34,357 bases of DNA, taken from NCBI GenBank assembly GCA_016931365.1, contig JAFGEY010000187.1, positions 1 through 34,357 of the forward strand. The letters are read 5' to 3'. Below are positions 26,700 through 33,635 of the stretch, piece by piece. Every line of letters begins with the position of its first letter. Within the stretch, counting starts at the first letter, position 1. The position numbers and the translations under genes were made by a program. A model generated the notes under the pieces. That model saw only the letters and a program-made list of their open reading frames with translations, had not been told where the DNA came from and searched no databases. This DNA is from Anaerolineae bacterium. GTDB lineage: Bacteria; Chloroflexota; Anaerolineae; JAFGEY01.

Positions 26700-26741
26700 A
26701 AAAAATCAAGACTCCCGCCCGAACACAGGCGGGAGTCTTGA
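26700..26741 (-). terminator. Intrinsic terminator between the Cys-rich gene and thiN
   Basis: A perfect 14-bp stem (26706-26719 with 26728-26741) and an 8-base loop are followed on the minus strand by six T residues (26700-26705). It lies 22 bases after the stop of the Cys-rich gene and just before the thiN start, so it can act as terminator for the first and attenuator for the second. Confidence 0.92.
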
Positions 26742-26763
26742 CCGCGCCAGACCAGAACAGGCG

Positions 26764-27111
26764 TCAAGCCGCCTCGCCCTCACCCTCGCTCTGTTTTGAG
26801 GCTGTATACGACGTAAACTCTTCTTGTGCCTCGCCAAACCGCTTCAACAACAGCTTGTCCGATCCCTTGAACGCATTGATCGTGCGCTTGGCACAGGTGC
26901 AGCAGCCTAACGATGCTTTATAGCTGTCCAGATCACAATCCAGGCACCCCGACAGCTTGATCATCATCAATGCAAAAGACAGGCTGTCTTTATGGGTATC
27001 CGGCAGTGTGGCAATATGCTCTACCAACTCATCCCATAACGGCCCGCGCAGCCCTTTGAGCTCGCGCACACAGCGATGAGGAAACAAAATTTCACTCCGA
27101 GGATACATCAT
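26764..27111 (-). CDS. Small Cys-rich conserved-looking protein, function unknown (115 aa)
   Basis: I do not recognise the family. The first 50 residues are predicted helical and soluble. The centre carries a cysteine cluster, GCLDCDL followed ten residues after the second Cys by CCTCAKRTI, which gives the pattern CxxC-x10-CCxC and could hold a metal ion or Fe-S cluster. The C-terminus is hydrophilic and acidic (KQSEGEGEAA). There is no signal peptide or membrane segment. The start at ATG 27111 is supported by GGGAGG 9 bases upstream. It is a separate transcription unit, with its own promoter at 27148-27176 and the terminator at 26700-26741. Confidence 0.82.
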   Translation of the reverse strand: MMYPRSEILFPHRCVRELKGLRGPLWDELVEHIATLPDTHKDSLSFALMMIKLSGCLDCDLDSYKASLGCCTCAKRTINAFKGSDKLLLKRFGEAQEEFTSYTASKQSEGEGEAA

Positions 27112-27147
27112 CCCGTGAAGCCTCCCAACTGAGCTAGAAACACCACA

Positions 27148-27176
27148 AGAATAGCACGGCCCAAACCGTTTGTCAA
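27148..27176 (-). promoter_or_regulatory. Promoter of the Cys-rich protein gene
   Basis: TTGACA (27171-27176) and TATTCT (27148-27153) on the minus strand are separated by 17 bases. The predicted transcript start near 27141 gives a leader of about 30 bases that contains the GGGAGG ribosome binding site of the gene starting at 27111. Confidence 0.75.
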
Positions 27177-27206
27177 GATTTTTTTCAAAATTTCGATCCC
27201 ACTTTG

Positions 27207-28085
27207 TTACTGTCCAGAGATCAACGCTTCGTATCCGATGCGAAACGCGCGAGCCAACAGTGCATTTCGGTAGCTTTCACCAAAAGTCGCGGGCACGTTG
27301 CGCGTGGGATCGACATTGCCGTCGATGATCTCGGCGATCACCCACAAATACTCGGGTTTGGTCTCACCGGCATACCAATGCACCGCGGCGACGACGCGCG
27401 CTATATGATCGGTATATCCCGCCTGGAGCAGCGCATTGGCGATCAGCAGCGTATTGCGGTCGCGTCCGCCTGCCCGCTCCCAGGCATAGCCATTGAGGTG
27501 ACAAGATGCACCAGCGACATTTTGCTGTAAATCCTGCGCCGAGTCCCCATAGACCTGCGTAAAACAATTGCCCGCTTTGGGCGTGACGCCCATCACGCCA
27601 TGATCGGCAACGCGGTTGCTGAACGTGCCCTGTGATTCCAGCGCAGCGATGCCCAGCAGCACCACAGCAGGGAAATTGCCCCGTTCGGCGTTCACCGCCG
27701 CTTCGACGATATCCGCGCGCTCCCGGCGGCTGTCCTCTTCCAGCGCCCAGGCCGGAACGGGCATCGTCAGCAGAGGCAAGATCACCGGCTTGGTGGGAGC
27801 CGTGGTCACACGCGGGGTTGGTGTGGAGGTGGGTGTTGGGGTTTGGGTAGGCTCGCGCGGGGGTAGCGGCGTCAAAGTGGGCGTCGGCGTCCAGGTGGGC
27901 GGAAAAGTCTGCCTGGCACGGGCCGCGTACGAGGTCCCCTGCTCTGGCACAGTGCGATCCGGAGCGAAAGGTCGAGTACAGCCAACCAGCCACAAGATCG
28001 ACAGACAGACCGATCCCGTCACAGCCCAAAACGGCCTTGTCCGCGTCAGCGGATGAGCTGGGGCACTCAAGCGGATTCGCTCCAC
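27207..28085 (-). CDS. Lipoprotein with a lytic-transglycosylase-like domain (292 aa)
   Basis: The N-terminus contains a hydrophobic stretch and a lipobox ending LWLVGC (Cys36), so the protein should be anchored outside the membrane. Residues 60-100 are a Pro/Thr-rich linker with repeated TPTPT units. The C-terminal domain (about 115-290) has ALESQGTFSNR (Glu150 as candidate catalytic acid) and DHGVMGVTPKAGNCF, which resemble the SLT/lysozyme-like fold that cuts peptidoglycan. The similarity is moderate, and the enzyme may instead be inactive or act on another glycan. The start is GTG 28085 with no clear ribosome binding site; a GTG about 22 codons further in would shorten the N-region but keep the lipobox. 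It begins 21 bases after the YCII-like frame. Confidence 0.75.
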   Translation of the reverse strand: MERIRLSAPAHPLTRTRPFWAVTGSVCLSILWLVGCTRPFAPDRTVPEQGTSYAARARQTFPPTWTPTPTLTPLPPREPTQTPTPTSTPTPRVTTAPTKPVILPLLTMPVPAWALEEDSRRERADIVEAAVNAERGNFPAVVLLGIAALESQGTFSNRVADHGVMGVTPKAGNCFTQVYGDSAQDLQQNVAGASCHLNGYAWERAGGRDRNTLLIANALLQAGYTDHIARVVAAVHWYAGETKPEYLWVIAEIIDGNVDPTRNVPATFGESYRNALLARAFRIGYEALISGQ

Positions 28086-28106
28086 ACGTTGAACACAACC
28101 ACGCGG

Positions 28107-28238
28107 TCAACGGCTCAAAGCCACGTGACAAGGGTACAACTTGGTCATCATGTCGTCTCGCACCGCCGGATCGTTTTCTATCAGCGCACGCGCTTTTGCT
28201 TCCGTCTCAACCCCAAGGGTTACCTTGTCCGCAGGCAC
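28107..28238 (-). CDS. Very short YCII-like frame (43 aa), half a domain
   Basis: A GTG at 28238 shares its first base with the TAG stop of the cupin gene and has GGAG 8 bases upstream inside that gene. The 43 residues read VTLGVETEAKARALIEN, then DPAVRDDMMTKLYPCHVAL. They match the second half of YCII-related domains (PF03795), where a strand is followed by EEARALIEADPxxRxG and a final PW/VAL strand. The first half, including its usual catalytic-looking His and Asp, is absent. It could be a real minimal protein that dimerises, or the decayed end of a YCII gene. Confidence 0.5.
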   Translation of the reverse strand: MPADKVTLGVETEAKARALIENDPAVRDDMMTKLYPCHVALSR

Positions 28239-28810
28239 TATTCGTGCTCCTCGCAAGCGAGTTCCAACTCGGCGCTTTCTTTGTCGGCAGAAACCGAAGG
28301 CACTTCGATCACCATCGTCATCCCGGCCAGCTCGATGCGGTGGACCACTCCAGGCCCAAAGATCATCGCCCCGCCCTGCGGCAGCGAGATCGAACGGCAT
28401 TTGGCCTCTTCAAAGTAACGAAATGTCGCATTCAGTGGTTTTTCGGAACAATAGATTTCCCAGTGCCGGGTGTGATAATGTACATCTTGGGGTGCCTTTT
28501 CGTTGGCAAACGAGAGCGCAAACGGGCCTTGCGCATATTGTGGCAGACCGGGATCGATAAAGTTAGACGACTCGCACACCCGGTTCGGTTCATCTTGAGG
28601 GGAATGCACCCAGTACCGTTCTTCCAGAGTCTGCTCGGGCTTGATATCTTCGCTCTTGTCCAGCAGCATATTGTACAACTTGCCGGTCAACATCTCGGGG
28701 ATGATGATCTTGATGTCCTGCCGGGTATTGGTTTCAAAGTGCTTATAGAGTTCATCCAGCGGGATCGCCAGCACTTTGCGCAGTCGTCGGATGCCGTTAT
28801 CATCGATCAT
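28238..28810 (-). CDS. Cupin-fold protein, function unknown (190 aa)
   Basis: The second half has the two cupin motifs: VHYHTRHWEIYCSEKPL (metal-binding His, His and Glu) and GGAMIFGPGVVHRIEL (third His). These suggest a metal-dependent beta-barrel enzyme or a small-molecule binding protein of the Cupin_2 type. The first 70 residues (IRRLRKVLAIPLDELYKHFE) are helical and might be an interaction domain. There is no signal peptide. The ATG at 28810 has GGGAG about 10 bases upstream. A promoter with an extended -10 lies at 28893-28921. Downstream, a tiny YCII-like frame and a lipoprotein gene may be co-transcribed. The substrate cannot be told from sequence. Confidence 0.85.
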   Translation of the reverse strand: MIDDNGIRRLRKVLAIPLDELYKHFETNTRQDIKIIIPEMLTGKLYNMLLDKSEDIKPEQTLEERYWVHSPQDEPNRVCESSNFIDPGLPQYAQGPFALSFANEKAPQDVHYHTRHWEIYCSEKPLNATFRYFEEAKCRSISLPQGGAMIFGPGVVHRIELAGMTMVIEVPSVSADKESAELELACEEHE

Positions 28811-28892
28811 ATCTATTTGTCTCCCAGAATTTCAAAGGATTTCCGTACCCAATCCAAGTCTTGCACATTTTGGTCGCGTGCGAGGCTTTTCC

Positions 28893-28921
28893 AGTATAGC
28901 ACAGCCCTCCGGGCTGTGCAA
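28893..28921 (-). promoter_or_regulatory. Promoter of the cupin gene with a palindrome in the spacer
   Basis: On the minus strand an extended -10 (TGCTATACT; hexamer 28893-28898) lies 17 bases from a weak -35 (TTGCAC, 28916-28921). The perfect inverted repeat GCACAGCCC-tcc-GGGCTGTGC (28899-28919) fills the spacer. It has no U-tract, so an operator is more likely than a terminator for the hydantoinase gene. Confidence 0.6.
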
Positions 28922-28939
28922 GCAAATTTCGCGTCAATT

Positions 28940-31018
28940 TTACGCGATTGCAGGCCGGCCAACAGCAGTAAAAATCAACTCGGCGCCCACAAAAACCTCC
29001 TGTCCCCAGTCCCCTCTCACCGGCGCGATCAGGTCTCGCCGCTCGATGCGAAGCTCCACCTGCTGCGCGCCGGATTCGCGCGCCAGCCGCTCAACCCGCT
29101 CGGACACAACACGCCCGGCATAGTCGACGCTCTCTTGCAGCATGGCAAAATCGTGCACGCCATCAGGCAGGTGAAGGCGATAAAATGCCTCAAAATCCAT
29201 CGGCTGGATCAACACACGCTGCCGCTGCACTACGCCGCCCACCACTGCGCCGACCGCGTTGGCCACGCCCGAATGTTCGGGGATAATCAACTCAGTGTGC
29301 AGGCGCTCCGCAGCGCGTGGCATATACGCTGCCACCGGCGCACCGACGGCGACGATCGGCTGCCGCAGCGCAAACCAGCAGGCCAGATCAGAATCGGGCG
29401 CGTGCCCCAACGCACGAGCCAGCATCGCCGATGCTGCATGATCACCCGACCAATCACACGCGCCAGCCTCATCAACCATCACCTTTTCGACCAGGGCCGC
29501 TGCCACCCGGTCGGACATCAAGGACATCACACGCTCGCAGAATTCAACCGCCGACAGGCCAAGCTGCGCCGCGAGCAATCCTGCGCCCAGCCGCGCCGCC
29601 TCGACGTTCCACTCGGCAAAACGCCCCAGCACGTGCAACGCGTCGGTCGGCGTAAAACTCGACCAGATTGCCAGTTGCTGAGCGACCAATGCATCGATCT
29701 GGCGGCGAACCAGGTAGCCGTATCCCAACTCGTGAACGAGCGCATTGAACGAGCGCGGGCTGAGGGCCAATTGCCGGGCCAATTCCTGCTCCGACGAACC
29801 GAGTTCAGTCCCGCCCGGGCGTTGAGCCAGCACAAACTGGCCAACCAACCCCACCGGCACGTTATTTTCGGCCTGCGCGCGCAGCTCGTCGAGCACCTGC
29901 GCGTGTTCGACAGCCAGCAGACTCAGCGGCACAGCGCGTTGCGGGCCAATGGTCACGCCGCCCGAGCCAGGAAACGCGCTGCCATCCAGGCGCACGTGGC
30001 TGTCGCCACCCAATCCAACCGTGTGCACATCAATCGCCTCGACCATCGTCCGCCACGAACCAACCCGCGCGCCCTCGGGGTTGAGGCGTGGCTGTCCATC
30101 GCGCAGCACGGCAATATCTGTCGTCGTGCCGCCCACGTCGACCACCCAGGCATCGCCCCGACCGGCCAGGTGCCATGCACCAACCACGCTTGCGGCCGGG
30201 CCGGACAAAATCGTCTCGATCGGCCGCTGCATCGCCCAGTCTGCGCGCACCAGCGAACCATCGCCCTTGACCACCATCAACGGCGCGTGGATACCTGCCC
30301 CATCGAGTGTCTGCCGCACGGTGGCGATCAGGTCGCGCAGCAGTGGGATCAGCCGCGCGTTGAGCGCCGCCGTCGTCGCCCGCCGCACCGCGTCAAGGCG
30401 AGTGGTCAGTTCGTGCCCGCAAGTAACAGGAAAGGCGAGATTATCATTCTGGCTATACGAATAGATTGCGTCCTGGATCAACGCGCGCACACGCAGTTCG
30501 TGCTCAGGGTTGCGCACGCCAAAATAGCCCGAAACGGCAAACGCATCGACGCGGCCCAGGTGCGCCGCAATCGCCTCACGCACGGCGGCCTCATCCAGTG
30601 GGGCACGCTCATTGCCCTCGCCGTCGTGCCCGCCATCGACATATACCACGTCGGGCGTTATCAGATCAAAACCCTCGGATGAAATACATCCACCGGATGA
30701 AACACATCCGCGCCGTCGGATAAACTCAGAATCGTAGCCGATCAGGATCAGGCAGACCCGACTGCCCCGCCCTTCGACGATGGCATTGGTCGCCAATGTG
30801 GTCGACAGGCCGACGAGGACAATGTCATTGACCGTCGCTCTCAAATGGTCAGTCTTTACAGCATCCAGCACGCGCGCAACCGCCTGCCCGATGCCGACCG
30901 AGAGATCGTGATAGGTGGTCAGTGCTTTGGCCGAGGCCAACACAGCCCCGGTTTCGTGATTGATCAGGACAGCATCGGTGTATGTGCCGCCGGTGTCGAT
31001 GCCCAATGCGATGTGCAT
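28940..31018 (-). CDS. Hydantoinase/oxoprolinase family protein, HyuA-like (692 aa)
   Basis: Belongs to the ATP-dependent hydantoinase/5-oxoprolinase/acetone carboxylase beta superfamily of cytoplasmic enzymes. The N-terminal ASKHA-type fold begins GIDTGGTYTDAVLI, followed by LSTTLATNAIVEGRGSRVCL. The central domain has VVDVGGTTTDIAVLRDG and VGLGGDSHVRL. The C-terminus (PEHSGVANAVGAVVGGVVQ) is like solo members of the family. No HyuB-type partner gene is adjacent, so the reaction is open. AGGAG lies 7 bases before the ATG at 31018. Residues RRGCVSSGGCISSEG (about 102-116) come from an inserted palindromic repeat. The promoter is at 31078-31106, and an attenuator-like hairpin lies in the leader. 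Confidence 0.9.
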   Translation of the reverse strand: MHIALGIDTGGTYTDAVLINHETGAVLASAKALTTYHDLSVGIGQAVARVLDAVKTDHLRATVNDIVLVGLSTTLATNAIVEGRGSRVCLILIGYDSEFIRRRGCVSSGGCISSEGFDLITPDVVYVDGGHDGEGNERAPLDEAAVREAIAAHLGRVDAFAVSGYFGVRNPEHELRVRALIQDAIYSYSQNDNLAFPVTCGHELTTRLDAVRRATTAALNARLIPLLRDLIATVRQTLDGAGIHAPLMVVKGDGSLVRADWAMQRPIETILSGPAASVVGAWHLAGRGDAWVVDVGGTTTDIAVLRDGQPRLNPEGARVGSWRTMVEAIDVHTVGLGGDSHVRLDGSAFPGSGGVTIGPQRAVPLSLLAVEHAQVLDELRAQAENNVPVGLVGQFVLAQRPGGTELGSSEQELARQLALSPRSFNALVHELGYGYLVRRQIDALVAQQLAIWSSFTPTDALHVLGRFAEWNVEAARLGAGLLAAQLGLSAVEFCERVMSLMSDRVAAALVEKVMVDEAGACDWSGDHAASAMLARALGHAPDSDLACWFALRQPIVAVGAPVAAYMPRAAERLHTELIIPEHSGVANAVGAVVGGVVQRQRVLIQPMDFEAFYRLHLPDGVHDFAMLQESVDYAGRVVSERVERLARESGAQQVELRIERRDLIAPVRGDWGQEVFVGAELIFTAVGRPAIA
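30676..30710. repeat. Two copies of a small palindromic repeat inside the hydantoinase-like gene
   Basis: CGGATGAAATACATCC (30676-30691) and CGGATGAAACACATCC (30694-30709) differ at one base, and each folds on itself (GGATG with CATCC). A third partial copy, CGGATAAAC, follows at 30717-30725. The frame stays open, and the encoded Ser/Gly/Cys stretch looks foreign to the family. Confidence 0.7.
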
Positions 31019-31032
31019 ACTGCACTCCTAAC

Positions 31033-31055
31033 AAAAATCCCGCCGGATGGCGGGA
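31033..31055 (-). terminator. Attenuator-like intrinsic terminator in the hydantoinase-like gene leader
   Basis: TCCCGCC and GGCGGGA arms (31038-31044, 31049-31055) with a 4-base loop are followed on the minus strand by five T residues, 15 bases before the ATG at 31018. It lies downstream of the promoter at 31078-31106, hence inside the leader; it may also stop read-through from arsR. Confidence 0.75.
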
Positions 31056-31077
31056 AGCTGGACCCAAGAGTTGGCAG

Positions 31078-31106
31078 AGTATATCACCAAACGAAGGCCA
31101 TGTCAA
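31078..31106 (-). promoter_or_regulatory. Promoter of the hydantoinase-like gene
   Basis: TTGACA (31101-31106), a 17-base spacer and TATACT (31078-31083) on the minus strand, with TG one base before the -10 (extended -10). The predicted transcript start near 31071 leaves a leader of about 53 bases that contains the hairpin at 31038-31055. Confidence 0.85.
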
Positions 31107-31178
31107 TAAAAATAGCCTAGATCGCAGGGCTGTTGCAAAGTCAAGGTGGCGAGTGCAGAACCAGGTTGATCGTCCATT

Positions 31179-31538
31179 TTAGCAGCTTTCACAGCTCTTC
31201 GGCCCGCACGACGGCAGGCGGGGTTGGATGCGCTTTTCGTCCAGCAAGTGTCTCATCGCCGCGTCGAGTTGGGCCAGTTTGGGCCGGTCGATCGAATAAT
31301 AAATCCAGCGCCCGTCCTGCCCGTCGCGGATGCTCTCCACCAGGCCGGCCTCGCGCAAGACGCGCAGGTGGTGCGAGATCAGGCTGAGCGACAGATTCAG
31401 CCGCTCGGCAATCTCGCAGTTGCACTGCACGCCCTCCATCAACACATTGAAAACGGCCAGCCGCGTGGGGTCAGCCAGGGCCTTGATCGTGGCAGCTAGG
31501 TCGTCGAGTTGATTGCGTTCCCAAGATAATTCAACCAT
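31179..31538 (-). CDS. ArsR/SmtB-family transcriptional repressor (119 aa)
   Basis: A winged helix-turn-helix protein: KALADPTRLAVFNVL, then the recognition region NLSLSLISHHLRVLREAGLV and the wing GRWIYYSI. Cys39-x-Cys41 (GVQCNCEIAERL) lies where ArsR-type metalloregulators have their CxC metal or arsenite site, and three more Cys (111, 116, 119) end the protein, so a thiol-based metal or redox sensor is likely. In the family, binding of the inducer releases DNA. It follows the thioredoxin/CcdA fusion gene and could regulate it. The -10 box TATAAT ends 6 bases before the ATG, which puts the transcript start on the A of ATG, and no ribosome binding site exists: a leaderless message. Confidence 0.93.
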   Translation of the reverse strand: MVELSWERNQLDDLAATIKALADPTRLAVFNVLMEGVQCNCEIAERLNLSLSLISHHLRVLREAGLVESIRDGQDGRWIYYSIDRPKLAQLDAAMRHLLDEKRIQPRLPSCGPKSCESC

Positions 31539-31544
31539 AGTTGA

Positions 31545-31572
31545 ATTATACTTTGAATGAGCGCGTTGTCAA
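31545..31572 (-). promoter_or_regulatory. Consensus promoter of the ArsR-type gene, leaderless
   Basis: TTGACA (31567-31572), a 16-base spacer and TATAAT (31545-31550) on the minus strand. The expected start (+1) is 31538, the first base of the ATG. TTGAAT occurs twice on the plus strand (31541 and 31553), 12 bases apart, flanking the -10 box, and may be a repressor site. Confidence 0.85.
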
Positions 31573-31578
31573 GTCGGC

Positions 31579-33591
31579 TCAAGCCCAGAACGCGAACAGG
31601 TTCCACAAGCGCAGCGTGTCATACAGCAGCCAGATGCCGATGCCCAGGAACAGCACGGCCATCGCCATCTTGATCGGCGCGGCGTTGCGGGTGAGAAAGC
31701 GGGTGAGCTGCTGCGACGTGGTGCCCATATAAGAAAGGATGAAAACGACGATCAGCGGTGTGATAAAAGCCAGACAGTACACCACCAGGTCGAGGATCGC
31801 CGCGCCGCGATGCTGCGGGCTGCTCAACCCCTGAATGATCGGCACATAGACCTGGCCCGTGCAGGCCAGTTCGATGAACGAGACGACCACGCCGGAGACA
31901 AAAGAGGCCGCTAGCAGCCCTTCGGCGCGCATGCCGGTGCGGATGCGGGCATTGATCCACAGACGCAGCTTGTGCGGAAGCTGCAAAGTGGCGTCTTGCA
32001 GCCGGCCCTGCCGCGCCTTGAGGTAATCACCCCAGCCCAGCACGGCCAACACCAGGCAAAACACCGCCATCAGCAGGTTGAGCGTGGGGCGCAGCACCGG
32101 CCCGACCAGGTCAACCAGCCCGGCGATCAGCTCGCGCAGGATCAGGCCAAAAGCCAGGTACGAGAGAAACACGGCCAGGGTAAAGGCGATGCCGACCATC
32201 ACAACGTCTTTGCCCTTGCGGCGGATGATCGACAGGTAGGAAACGAAGAAAATGATCGTTGCAAAAGCACAGGGATTGATCCCATCGATCAGTCCGGGCA
32301 CGATCACCGCCCACCAGAGCGGCGGCGCTGGAAAGGCCGCCGCGCGGCTGCACGTCTCCCAGGTTGCCTCGGCGCCGCTTTCGACGTATTGAGAGACCAT
32401 CTCGACCAGACGGTTGTATGTGATGTCCTTGTCCACCAGATAATCGCTGCCGACAAAGACCGCCGGCGCGTCGTGGCGCTGACTTTCGGGCACATTGAGC
32501 CGCTCGGACAGGCACAGGTTGAGCGACAGATCGTTGAAAATGTCCAGTTGGTGAATGACCAGGGCCGGAAACCGCTTTTGGAGTTGCGCCAGGGCGATCG
32601 AGACGCGGTCGCACTCGCTGCAGCCCACTTCGGCAAAATAGGCCATGTGGATGGGCAGTGCGTCGTCAACCGGCAAGCTGGTCGGTGCTACCGTCGCTGC
32701 TATCCGGGTGTGTTCGGCCTGCTTGATCTCGCGGCAGTCTTCGCACTCGCCGATAATGGATGGAGGAACTGCGGTTGCCGTAGGCACGGGCGTCGCCGTC
32801 GGCGGGGCGAACAACTGCCCAAACAACTCGCCGTGCCAGCCGGGCAGATCGACGCCGCCGATGGTCATAAACCATTCGATTGCCGGAGGGAGGTTGTTGG
32901 GGATGTCGACTGATCCCACAAACAGGCCGTACCGGCTGTATTCGTCGCCGACAAAGACCACCGGCACGCCGCCTTGCTGATCGCCCGGCATGCCCATCCG
33001 CTCTTCCAACGCCAGCAGAGCCAGATAGTTGTCAGCATTCTCGACACTGTAGGATTCCCACTGCACGCGCTCGCCGTACTGCTCTTTGAGCGGCGGGAAA
33101 ACATTCTCTTTCACATAGGCGCAGTGCCCGCAGGTGGAACTCCAAAAGAACATAAAGCGCACCGTGGGCAGCAGCGGCCCACCCGGCCGCGGCACGTCGG
33201 GATAATCGACGCCGCCCTGGGTCATATAGCTTTGGATCAGCGCCTGCGCCCCGGCCTCGATGGCTTGCGCGCCGACCAACGCCTGGTCGCCGATGAACAA
33301 CTCGGGCACGTCGGCCTCGTTCTCGGAAACGCCGTAGGCCTGCTCACAGGCCAACCACCACTCATAATTATCCGGGTCGCCGATCTCGATAGCCATGATC
33401 TGGAGCCGCGTGCCGAACTCCCGGTAAAGCGGGGGAATGACCTCCGCGCGCACCCGCTGGCAGTCCGGGCAGGTGGCCGAGTAGAACAAATAACCGCGCA
33501 CGAGCGAGGTTTCTTGCGCCTGCGCGGCAGGCGCAAGGAGCAGCCCGCAGAGCAAGACGGCCATCGCGATCAGTGCTATTTTGTGTTTCAA
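31579..33591 (-). CDS. Triple thioredoxin-like / CcdA (DsbD) fusion membrane protein (670 aa)
   Basis: A signal peptide (about 1-26, ending AAQAQ) leads to three thioredoxin-like domains with active-site pairs CPDC (41-44), CGHC (154-157) and CSEC (324-327). Each is followed by a cis-Pro-type strand (VPELFIGD, VPVVFVGD, APAVFVGS). A Pro-rich linker with an extra CEDC (283-286) separates the second and third. The C-terminal six-helix domain has DGINPCAF (Cys441) and ELACTGQVY (Cys577), the two Cys of CcdA/DsbD transporters that carry electrons across the membrane. I chose the TTG at 33591 for its AGGAGAG site and classical signal peptide; an ATG at 33639 overlapping the previous stop (ATGA) is the alternative. 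Likely role: passing cytoplasmic reducing power to extracytoplasmic thiols. Confidence 0.9.
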   Translation of the reverse strand: MKHKIALIAMAVLLCGLLLAPAAQAQETSLVRGYLFYSATCPDCQRVRAEVIPPLYREFGTRLQIMAIEIGDPDNYEWWLACEQAYGVSENEADVPELFIGDQALVGAQAIEAGAQALIQSYMTQGGVDYPDVPRPGGPLLPTVRFMFFWSSTCGHCAYVKENVFPPLKEQYGERVQWESYSVENADNYLALLALEERMGMPGDQQGGVPVVFVGDEYSRYGLFVGSVDIPNNLPPAIEWFMTIGGVDLPGWHGELFGQLFAPPTATPVPTATAVPPSIIGECEDCREIKQAEHTRIAATVAPTSLPVDDALPIHMAYFAEVGCSECDRVSIALAQLQKRFPALVIHQLDIFNDLSLNLCLSERLNVPESQRHDAPAVFVGSDYLVDKDITYNRLVEMVSQYVESGAEATWETCSRAAAFPAPPLWWAVIVPGLIDGINPCAFATIIFFVSYLSIIRRKGKDVVMVGIAFTLAVFLSYLAFGLILRELIAGLVDLVGPVLRPTLNLLMAVFCLVLAVLGWGDYLKARQGRLQDATLQLPHKLRLWINARIRTGMRAEGLLAASFVSGVVVSFIELACTGQVYVPIIQGLSSPQHRGAAILDLVVYCLAFITPLIVVFILSYMGTTSQQLTRFLTRNAAPIKMAMAVLFLGIGIWLLYDTLRLWNLFAFWA

Positions 33592-33635
33592 GGTTCTCTC
33601 CTCAAAAGTGTCGGATGCGTTGGCCCGGAAGCGGT

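Noticed and set aside
28050..28140. Possible tRNA gene, because one frame reads like the antisense of a tRNA (GFEPLTAWL).
   Set aside because: Neither strand gives a consistent acceptor, D, anticodon and T arm, and the segment is explained by the end of the YCII-like frame and the start of the lipoprotein gene.
28037..30682. An 881-codon open frame on the plus strand.
   Set aside because: It is antisense to the hydantoinase-like, cupin and lipoprotein genes, has no recognisable domains and is rich in Arg, His and Gln as expected for a shadow of GC-rich genes.
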